From assembly GCA_021808875.1 (NCBI GenBank), contig JAKBAU010000201.1, positions 1-6,718 on the forward strand: a stretch of DNA of 6,718 bases, written 5' to 3'. The position numbers and the translations under genes are program-made. Position 1 is the stretch's first letter; each line of letters opens with the position of its first letter. The notes under the pieces are model-generated. The model did no database searches and was not told where the DNA came from. It was given only the letters and a program-made list of their open reading frames with translations. Of this stretch, positions 1 to 5,670 are shown one piece after another. This stretch comes from Pseudomonadota bacterium. GTDB taxonomy: Bacteria > Pseudomonadota > Alphaproteobacteria > Micropepsales > Micropepsaceae.

Positions 1-1
1 G

Positions 2-931
2 GCCGCAGCCGAAGAAAGCGGCATCGCGCTGACACTGCTCTGCTGTTTTTATGCCCACTCCGACTTTGGTGGAGCAGCGCCTGCGCCAGGTCAGCGGCGC
101 TTCATCAATACACTGGATGGATTTGCCGAGCTTGTCACCCAGAGTCGCGGCATCATCAGCCGACTCAGCGACGCCAATATCGGCATCGCGCCGCACTCGC
201 TGCGCGCCGTCACCCCCGAAGAACTTTCCCGGCTAGAGGCACTGTGTCCCGAGGGACCCATGCATATCCATGCCGCAGAGCAACGCCGCGAAGTTGAGGC
301 CTGCATTGCCCAGTATGGTGCACCACCGGTCAGCTGGCTCCTCGACCACACCACTATTGATGCGCGCTGGTGTCTTGTACATGCCACCCACATGACCACC
401 ACAGAGACCCTAAGATTCGCCAAAAGTACAGCTGTCGCCGGTCTGTGCCCGCAGACCGAAGCCAATCTCGGCGACGGAATATTTCCGGCAGGCGATTATC
501 TGCGCGCGGGCGGGCGGTTCGGTATTGGCACGGATTCCAACATCACCATCGACGCGCCGAGTGAGCTGCGCGGCATTGACTACGCGCAGCGTCTGATCCT
601 TCGTCGGCGCAATCCCTTGGCACATGGCAGCTCCAGCGGGCGCACGCTCTTTACCAAAGCCCACCAGGGTGGGGCCCAGGCCCTCGGCGTCACTTCGGAG
701 GGGCTCAGGATCGGAGCGTGCGCCGACATTGTGACCCTCGATAGCGATGCCGTCGCCCTCCTCTCCCGCCGCAACGACAGTATTCTCGACAGCTGGATTT
801 ATGCGAGCCGTCCCAGTGCCATATGTGAGGTCTGGCGCGGCGGCCGCAAGGTCGTGACCGGGGGCCAGCACGTGGCGCGCCCGTGCATCGTCGCGCGCTA
901 CCGAAAGATTCTCTCGAGGCTACTGTCGTAA
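2..931 (+). CDS. hutF: Formimidoylglutamate deiminase HutF, 5'-truncated by window edge
   Basis: This enzyme hydrolyses N-formimino-L-glutamate to N-formyl-L-glutamate and ammonia in the five-step histidine degradation route; it is a cytoplasmic zinc amidohydrolase. The reading frame is open from base 2, so the visible 309 residues are a C-terminal fragment and the Met at base 260 is internal. In fragment numbering I see APHSLRAV at 62-69, HIHAAEQ at 88-94, LVHATH at 125-130 and GIGTDSN at 174-180. The spacing between His64, His90, Glu93, His127 and Asp178 matches, from memory, His206, His232, Glu235, His269 and Asp320 of Pseudomonas aeruginosa HutF (zinc ligands, catalytic and substrate-binding residues). 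By that register about 140 N-terminal residues, including the first two His zinc ligands, lie outside the window. The 3' end is intact (TAA 929-931). No other hut gene is visible downstream. Confidence 0.93.
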   Translation, partial: AAAEESGIALTLLCCFYAHSDFGGAAPAPGQRRFINTLDGFAELVTQSRGIISRLSDANIGIAPHSLRAVTPEELSRLEALCPEGPMHIHAAEQRREVEACIAQYGAPPVSWLLDHTTIDARWCLVHATHMTTTETLRFAKSTAVAGLCPQTEANLGDGIFPAGDYLRAGGRFGIGTDSNITIDAPSELRGIDYAQRLILRRRNPLAHGSSSGRTLFTKAHQGGAQALGVTSEGLRIGACADIVTLDSDAVALLSRRNDSILDSWIYASRPSAICEVWRGGRKVVTGGQHVARPCIVARYRKILSRLLS

Positions 932-950
932 AGACTGCCTATTGTGGCGC

Positions 951-2153
951 ATGTTTGCTATCTATGCCCCGATCAACACGCCAGGGTCCGGATTGACACA
1001 CAAACTCCTGCTCACGCGCGCCAAGGTGCCTGCGACCCTTGCGATCGAACACGGCCCGGCCCTGCACGTCGCGGCCGGTGGCGACTGGGTGATCAGCGAG
1101 GTTGCAGAACTTGACGTGCGGCTGCGGGATCTCAGTGCCGCAGCCGCGCGCAGCGCAACCATCGATGCCCGCCAGATTACCCATCTTGATACGGCGGGGA
1201 GCTGGCTGCTCTTGCGTACCCAAAGGGCGCTCGAACAAGAGGGTCTGCCACAACCGGAGCTGCTGGTGCCACCACACTATGCAGACCTCATCGGCAAGGT
1301 TCGGGACGGCCTCGACTTTGGCGCGGCTCCGTCACAGCGCACAGGATCATGGCTGCATGTATTGCTAGACCGTGTCGGCTGCGAAACCATGCGTATACTC
1401 GCTCAGGGTTATCAGATCGTAGGCTTTCTGGGCCAGATCAGCATTGAGACCACAGAAGCGATCCTCCAGCCCCAGCGCGTGCTCCCCTGGCCCGCGCTCG
1501 CCACCCAGATCGAAGATTGTGGTCTGACCGCATTACCGATACTCGGCCTGCTCGCCTTCCTGTTGGGCATCGTCATCGCCTACCAGGGCGCAGGGCAGCT
1601 CAAACGCTTTGGCGCCGAGATCTACACCGTCAACCTTCTGGGCGTTGCCGTGCTACGCGAAATCGGCGGGCTGATCGCAGCGATCATCGTCGCCGGACGC
1701 TCGGGTTCAGCCTTCACTGCACAAATCGGCACCATGCGCGTGAATGACGAAATCGATGCCATGCAGACCATGGGTCTGAACCTCGTCGAACTGCTGGTTC
1801 TGCCCCGCGTCCTCGCCCTCATGATCGTCCTGCCTCTGCTAACTCTCTACGCGGACGTGATGGGCCTTTTCGGCGGTTACATCATGACCTATAGCGATCT
1901 CGGGCTGACCTTTCCAGCCTTCCTGACACAGCTGCAGTCGGCTGTCTCCCTCAGCACGCTCATGGTGGGCCTTATCAAGGCCCCGGTATTTGCCGCGATC
2001 ATTGGCCTGGTTGGCTGCTTTGAGGGTCTGCGGGTTGAGCGTAACGCGGAAAGCGTGGGCAGGCTGACCACCCGCTCCGTCGTGGAGTCAATCTTCCTCG
2101 TCATCGTCTTCGATGCCGGCTTTTCAATCCTCTTTTCCGTGCTCAGGTTCTGA
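951..2153 (+). CDS. mlaE: STAS-MlaE fusion: lipid-transport ABC permease (MlaE/LinK-like)
   Basis: Inner-membrane permease of an MCE-type lipid transporter. With the ATG at 951 it has 400 residues. The first ~120 form a STAS domain like MlaB, with the DTAG motif near residues 80-83 at the usual STAS anchor position. The remainder (about 145-400) is a MlaE permease domain with five or so hydrophobic segments. It carries the family hallmark region LLGVAVLREIGGLIAAIIVAG followed by GRSGSAFTAQIGTM (about 249-262) and the NDEIDAMQTMG loop that contacts the ATPase. E. coli encodes MlaB and MlaE separately; STAS-permease fusions are common in alphaproteobacteria. The start is unsure. ATG 951 and TTG 942 both lack a clear ribosome binding site, while TTG 993 has AGGG six bases upstream and would still leave the STAS core intact. 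The stop lies three bases before the ATPase start. Confidence 0.92.
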   Translation: MFAIYAPINTPGSGLTHKLLLTRAKVPATLAIEHGPALHVAAGGDWVISEVAELDVRLRDLSAAAARSATIDARQITHLDTAGSWLLLRTQRALEQEGLPQPELLVPPHYADLIGKVRDGLDFGAAPSQRTGSWLHVLLDRVGCETMRILAQGYQIVGFLGQISIETTEAILQPQRVLPWPALATQIEDCGLTALPILGLLAFLLGIVIAYQGAGQLKRFGAEIYTVNLLGVAVLREIGGLIAAIIVAGRSGSAFTAQIGTMRVNDEIDAMQTMGLNLVELLVLPRVLALMIVLPLLTLYADVMGLFGGYIMTYSDLGLTFPAFLTQLQSAVSLSTLMVGLIKAPVFAAIIGLVGCFEGLRVERNAESVGRLTTRSVVESIFLVIVFDAGFSILFSVLRF

Positions 2154-2156
2154 GCC

Positions 2157-2936
2157 ATGACGGACGCGATGACACAAAGGGATGTCGTGGTACGCATACG
2201 CGGCCTCGTCAACGCCTTTGCCGACAATGTGGTTCATGATCATCTCGATCTCGACCTCTATCGCGGCGAGATCCTGGCCGTCGTTGGCGGCTCGGGCACG
2301 GGAAAATCCGTGCTGCTGCGCTCCATTGTCGGCCTCACCACGCCCAAAGCCGGAACCATCGAAGTCTTTGGTCATAATATCGCCCATGCTTCAGCGCGCA
2401 CGCGCCTTTCCGCCCAACTGCGCTGGGGCGTGCTATTCCAGGATGGCGCCCTGTTCAGCGCCCAGACCGTGGCGCAGAATATTCAGGTACCACTTCGCCG
2501 CTATACCAGCATGAGCCAGCAACTGATGGATGAGATCGCCGCGTTGAAGATCAGCCTCGTGGGCCTGCCGCCGGAAACGGCCGGAAAATTTCCCTCCGAA
2601 CTATCCGGCGGCATGCGCAAGCGAGCCGGCCTGGCACGGGCCCTTGCGCTCGATCCCGAGCTTCTCTTTCTCGATGAACCAACCGCAGGGCTCGACCCCA
2701 TCTCGGCGACACATTTTGACGAACTGATCCTCGGCTTGCAGAAAGGTCTCGGTCTGACGGTGTTTCTGGTCACCCATGACATCGATACCCTACGCGCAAC
2801 CTCAGATCGCATCGCCGTGCTCCTTAACAGGTCGATCCGGACCGGAACCATCGAGAGCCTGATCAAGGATCCGAACCCCTGGATCCAGGAGTATTTTTCT
2901 GGGGTACGCGGACGGGCCGCGCTGGCTGAGGGCTGA
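2157..2936 (+). CDS. mlaF: Lipid-transport ABC ATPase (MlaF/LinL-like)
   Basis: Cytoplasmic nucleotide-binding subunit that should pair with the STAS-MlaE permease just upstream and drive lipid movement. All ABC motifs are present in its 259 residues: Walker A GGSGTGKS at 44-51, Q-loop Gln95 in LFQDGALF, signature LSGGMRKR at 149-156, Walker B LLFLDE at 169-174 with catalytic Glu174, D-loop AGLD at 177-180, and H-loop His207 in VTHD. The signature LSGGMRKR and the DGALF stretch after the Q-loop are typical of the MlaF/Mkl subfamily rather than of amino-acid or sugar importers. The start codon follows the permease stop by three bases, which suggests translational coupling; only a weak CAGG lies upstream. 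The C-terminal tail (NPWIQEYFSG, about 240-249) resembles the tail by which MlaF contacts the STAS partner in E. coli, though here that partner is fused to the permease. Confidence 0.96.
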   Translation: MTDAMTQRDVVVRIRGLVNAFADNVVHDHLDLDLYRGEILAVVGGSGTGKSVLLRSIVGLTTPKAGTIEVFGHNIAHASARTRLSAQLRWGVLFQDGALFSAQTVAQNIQVPLRRYTSMSQQLMDEIAALKISLVGLPPETAGKFPSELSGGMRKRAGLARALALDPELLFLDEPTAGLDPISATHFDELILGLQKGLGLTVFLVTHDIDTLRATSDRIAVLLNRSIRTGTIESLIKDPNPWIQEYFSGVRGRAALAEG

Positions 2937-2938
2937 AG

Positions 2939-3808
2939 ATGGAAACAAAAGCCAATTACGTCGCCGTAGGCGCCTTCGTTCTGTCGGGCTTCTTGGGCCT
3001 GATCATCGCGGCTTTGTGGCTCGCAGGAACCCAGTACAGCGAGCGCGGCGCATACTACGAGATCTTTTTCAGCGGCTCCGTTACCGGATTGGGTAACGGG
3101 ACCCCCGTTCGCTACAATGGCATCGATGTGGGGCGCGTCACGGCGCTCAAATTTGACCCCCAAAATCCCAAACAGGTTATCGCTTTTCTGGAGGTGGTCC
3201 CGACCTTGCGCCTGCATGCCGATTCGGTGGCAACCATCGCCACCATGGGCCTGACAGGAGGCGCCTATGTGGAAATCGAGGGCGGCACAAAGGACTCTCC
3301 GATATTGACCGCAGGTCCCGAAAATGAATACCCGGTGATCCCGTCCAAACCATCCACCCTGCAGGAACTGGCCAACAGCGCTCCTGGACTGATCGCCAAA
3401 CTCAATCGTATCAGCGACTCCCTGGAAAGCGTGCTCGATCAAAAGAACCGCACGGCATTGAGCCACATCCTTCACAATACCGACGTGCTGTCGTCTGCGC
3501 TCGCCACCCGGAGCTCCGCCCTTGAAGGCACCATCGACAATGTCCAAAACGCCTCAAGCCGTCTTAATCAAAATCTCAAGACGCTGCAGGTGACGCTCGA
3601 AAATGCCGACAAGGCCGTGGTGGCAATCCGCCAGCTGTCACAAAATGCCAACCGCATGGTCGATGGCAACACCAGTCAGGAGCTTGACGAACTGCTCGCC
3701 CAGACCCGCAGCGCGGTTGCCAGCCTCAACCATTTGGCCGACAGACTGCAGGATGAGCCCTCCAGCCTGATCTTCGGCAATCGCCGCAAGGGATATTCAC
3801 CGCAATGA
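2939..3808 (+). CDS. mlaD: Periplasmic MCE-domain protein (MlaD/LinM-like)
   Basis: Substrate-handling MCE protein, anchored in the inner membrane and facing the periplasm. The 289 residues contain one N-terminal transmembrane helix (about 8-29), one MCE domain (about 39-116, with FSGSVTGLGNGTPVRYNGI and the hydrophobic GLTGGAYVEI stretch), and a long helical, probably coiled-coil region (about 140-272) rich in Leu, Asn, Gln and Ala. It ends in a short PSSLIFG-containing tail. E. coli MlaD has about 183 residues, so the extra ~100 residues are the C-terminal helices, as in other Mce proteins that extend across the periplasm. MCE proteins form hexameric rings; here the helices could extend that ring into a tube (inference). 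It starts two bases after mlaF with a good GAGGG site six bases upstream, and its stop overlaps the next start as ATGA. Confidence 0.94.
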   Translation: METKANYVAVGAFVLSGFLGLIIAALWLAGTQYSERGAYYEIFFSGSVTGLGNGTPVRYNGIDVGRVTALKFDPQNPKQVIAFLEVVPTLRLHADSVATIATMGLTGGAYVEIEGGTKDSPILTAGPENEYPVIPSKPSTLQELANSAPGLIAKLNRISDSLESVLDQKNRTALSHILHNTDVLSSALATRSSALEGTIDNVQNASSRLNQNLKTLQVTLENADKAVVAIRQLSQNANRMVDGNTSQELDELLAQTRSAVASLNHLADRLQDEPSSLIFGNRRKGYSPQ

Positions 3809-4422
3809 CAAAAATCTTTCGGAACCTCGTCTCTGTCCTTGCGCTCGGTCTGCTTTGCGGCTGCACCGCACAAAGCTTCATCGACGAACCAGCACCCCCG
3901 CAGATCTACCTCTTGCGACCGCGACTAGGCAGCGTTGCAGCACAGAAGGTGTCCTGGGCGCTTGCCATCAGCGTTCCCAGCGCTCCCTTGAGCCTCGCCT
4001 CGCGGCGCGTCGCTATCCAGCGCTCTGCTGATACGCTCGATTTTTATGCCGATGCCGCATGGCAGGATCGCACCCCCGGGCTCCTGCAGCGCCTCGTGGT
4101 GGAAGGTTTTGAGAACAGCGGCAGGATCACGTCCGTGGCAAGGACCCAAAGCGGGCTGCATGCCGATTATCTTTTGCAGCTTGACCTGCGCCGCTTCGAG
4201 GCCAATTACCCGAACCCGGACGGCGCCCCTGTCGCCGAAGTTGGCATGGCCGCACGGCTGATCCGTCTCAGCGACCGCAAGGTGGTGGCAACCACACGCA
4301 TCCGTACGCAGGTAGCGGCACAGGCAAACTCCATTGCCGCGGCGGTCTCGGCTTTCGACCTCGCCACCGCACAGGCGATAGAAAAGCTGGTTGTCTGGAC
4401 ACTCGCAGCCCCACAACCCTAG
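3805..4422 (+). CDS. ABC-type transport auxiliary lipoprotein (PqiC/LinN-like)
   Basis: Predicted lipoprotein of 205 residues. A type II signal peptide ends in a lipobox LCGC, with the lipidated Cys at residue 20. Residue +2 is Thr rather than Asp, which in Lol sorting favours the outer membrane (inference). The mature part fits the ABC_trans_aux (formerly DUF330) domain of PqiC/YmbA and LinN: YLLRP near 35-39, YADAAWQDRTPGLLQ at 81-95, DYLLQLDLRRFEANY at 121-135, and a closing helix ending in VVWTL about 196-200. It is the last gene of the operon, and its ATG overlaps the mlaD stop, with AAGGGA about 11 bases upstream. Its likely job is to dock the MlaD helical tube to the outer membrane, in place of the MlaC carrier route used by the E. 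coli Mla system. It has no enzyme motifs. Confidence 0.9.
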   Translation: MTKIFRNLVSVLALGLLCGCTAQSFIDEPAPPQIYLLRPRLGSVAAQKVSWALAISVPSAPLSLASRRVAIQRSADTLDFYADAAWQDRTPGLLQRLVVEGFENSGRITSVARTQSGLHADYLLQLDLRRFEANYPNPDGAPVAEVGMAARLIRLSDRKVVATTRIRTQVAAQANSIAAAVSAFDLATAQAIEKLVVWTLAAPQP

Positions 4423-4666
4423 CTGCACAAGCGCAGAAGGTCTGATCCGGCAGGCGTGGGGTTCATCGCCTCCCTTGCCTGCGCCTGGCTCCTTGTCTAC
4501 CCACCTGCCTTTCGGTGGTATCCACGTCAGACCAGTTGCCCTCGCGTCAACCCTGTGCGAAATCCCGCTTCTGGTACGGCGGGATGGTCTGGTCGCCGCG
4601 AGCCAGTTGAAAGCTCCTGACACATGCCTAGACTGGGTGCTGAACCACAACTAGAGACGCGTGCTC
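4423..4666. other. Non-coding gap with several inverted repeats
   Basis: No convincing gene lies in these 244 bases. The forward open frame crossing it (4391-4654) is low-complexity out-of-frame translation with no recognisable domain. On paper the sequence folds into several helices. An outer 7-bp pair GGTCTGA 4439-4445 / TCAGACC 4527-4533 encloses two hairpins: a 10-pair stem with two wobbles (4451-4460 / 4478-4487) and a bulged stem (4498-4505 / 4514-4520). Outside it is a perfect 7-bp stem ATCCCGC 4562-4568 / GCGGGAT 4579-4585. None is followed by a T-run, so no canonical intrinsic terminator can be called, although one stem may still help end the operon transcript. The right end holds the candidate promoter of the next gene. 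Confidence 0.4.
4607..4634 (+). promoter_or_regulatory. Candidate sigma70-type promoter for the flavoprotein gene
   Basis: TTGAAA at 4607-4612 (five of six matches to TTGACA) and TAGACT at 4629-4634 (four of six to TATAAT) are separated by 16 bases. This would start transcription near 4641, about 25 bases before the ATG at 4667. The position fits a gene that begins after a long gap behind the preceding operon. It was found by eye only. Confidence 0.35.
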
Positions 4667-5605
4667 ATGCAAAATCGCCTGACCGAACTTCTTGGTATCG
4701 CCCACCCCATCGTTCAGGCTCCCATGGGATGGATCGCACGCTCCCAGCTGGCCTCGGCGGTCTCCAATGCCGGAGGCCTGGGCATTATCGAAACCTCCTC
4801 GGGCCGGCTTGATGAAGTCCGTGAAGAAGTCAGGAAGATGCGCGAACTCACTGACAAGCCGTTTGGCGTCAATATCGCGCAGGCCTTCGTGCGCGATCCC
4901 GACATCGTCTCCTTCGTCATTGATCAGGGCGTGCGTTTCGTCACCACATCAGCCGGAGACCCCAAACGCTACTGTTCGGCGCTGAAAGAAGCGGGGTTGA
5001 CAGTGTTTCACGTCGTTCCCTCACTCAAGGCAGCGCTGCGCGCGCTCGAGGCTGGGGTTGACGGGCTGGTGGTCGAAGGAGGTGAAGGCGGTGGATTCAA
5101 GAACCCGCGCGATGTCGCCACCATGGTTCTTCTGCCACTGGTCTGCTCGAAGACTGACAAGCCGGTGATTGCCGCTGGCGGCATGGTCGATGGCCGCAGC
5201 ATGGCCGCCGCCCTGGCGCTGGGCGCCGATGGTATCCAGATGGGCACACGCATGGTCTCGGCCGCAGAATCCCCGGTGCATGAAAACTGGAAAAAGGCCA
5301 TCGTCTCGGCGGAAGAAACCGACACCGTGTTCCTCAATCGCTTTGGTCCGGGCCCGGCGCTGCGGGCGCTGCGCACTGCCCGCACAAGCGAGCTGGAAAA
5401 GGATCCTGCCGAGAACATCATGGGCGAGTTCCGCAACGTCCTCGACCTTTACTTCGGGGGCGACCTGGAAGCTTCCATACCGCTCACCGGACAGGTTGCC
5501 GGGCGCATCGACGCCATCAAGCCGGTGGCGCAGATCATCAGCGAAACCGTGCGCGAATGTGAAGAAATCCTGGATCGTCTTGGGCGCACCTACCGGCCGC
5601 ACTAA
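4667..5605 (+). CDS. FMN-dependent nitronate monooxygenase-family oxidoreductase
   Basis: A 312-residue TIM-barrel flavoprotein of the nitronate monooxygenase / 2-nitropropane dioxygenase / FabK superfamily, probably cytoplasmic. Visible landmarks (ATG numbering) are HPIVQAPMGW at about 13-22, SNAGGLGIIE at 33-42, KPFGVNIA near 64-71, the GGEGGGFKNP loop at 138-147, and the FMN phosphate-binding segments AAGGMVDGR (169-177) and GADGIQMGTR (186-195). The family loop normally reads GxExGGH with His as catalytic base; here Phe144 stands in that place, so nitronate oxidation by the usual mechanism is doubtful. Relatives with this fold also act as quinone reductases, enoyl-ACP reductases or CoA-ester desaturases, and I cannot choose among these. 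ATG 4667 is preferred to GTG 4661 because the weak AGAGA (4653-4657) is better spaced from it. The gene stands alone and faces glgX. Confidence 0.85.
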   Translation: MQNRLTELLGIAHPIVQAPMGWIARSQLASAVSNAGGLGIIETSSGRLDEVREEVRKMRELTDKPFGVNIAQAFVRDPDIVSFVIDQGVRFVTTSAGDPKRYCSALKEAGLTVFHVVPSLKAALRALEAGVDGLVVEGGEGGGFKNPRDVATMVLLPLVCSKTDKPVIAAGGMVDGRSMAAALALGADGIQMGTRMVSAAESPVHENWKKAIVSAEETDTVFLNRFGPGPALRALRTARTSELEKDPAENIMGEFRNVLDLYFGGDLEASIPLTGQVAGRIDAIKPVAQIISETVRECEEILDRLGRTYRPH

Positions 5606-5670
5606 ACCCAAGTCGCGTGCGCCGATGAGCAAAACGTGAGCCGTCATAACCTGAGCGTACACCTTCCGTC
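5606..5670. other. Short gap between convergent genes
   Basis: These 65 bases separate the stop codons of the flavoprotein gene and glgX. I looked for a shared bidirectional terminator and saw neither a strong stem nor a T-run on either strand, so how the two transcripts end is unclear from sequence. Confidence 0.5.

Noticed and set aside
260..931. hutF starting at the Met at base 260.
   Set aside because: The frame is open back to base 2 and the upstream translation holds HutF-specific sequence (APHSLRAV and the segment before it), so the gene is cut by the window edge.
993..998. A perfect TTGACA that could be a -35 box for the lipid-transport operon.
   Set aside because: The bases 15-19 positions further on are GC-rich with no -10-like hexamer, and it lies inside the probable mlaE reading frame.
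2501..3547. A 348-codon open frame on the minus strand across mlaF and mlaD.
   Set aside because: It lies opposite two strongly supported genes, its translation has no domain or motif, and its amino-acid make-up is what antisense frames of GC-rich genes give.
4562..4591. The perfect 7-bp stem ATCCCGC/GCGGGAT as an intrinsic terminator of the operon.
   Set aside because: The stem is followed by GGTCTGGTCG rather than a T-run, and it lies 140 bases beyond the last stop codon.
3925..4650. A 241-codon minus-strand open frame over the lipoprotein gene and the gap.
   Set aside because: Its translation is Arg/Gly/Cys/His-rich without any family features and it is mostly antisense to the well-supported lipoprotein gene.
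4391..4654. An 87-codon forward frame filling most of the non-coding gap.
   Set aside because: It starts within the end of the lipoprotein gene, lacks a ribosome binding site and has no recognisable domain or signal.
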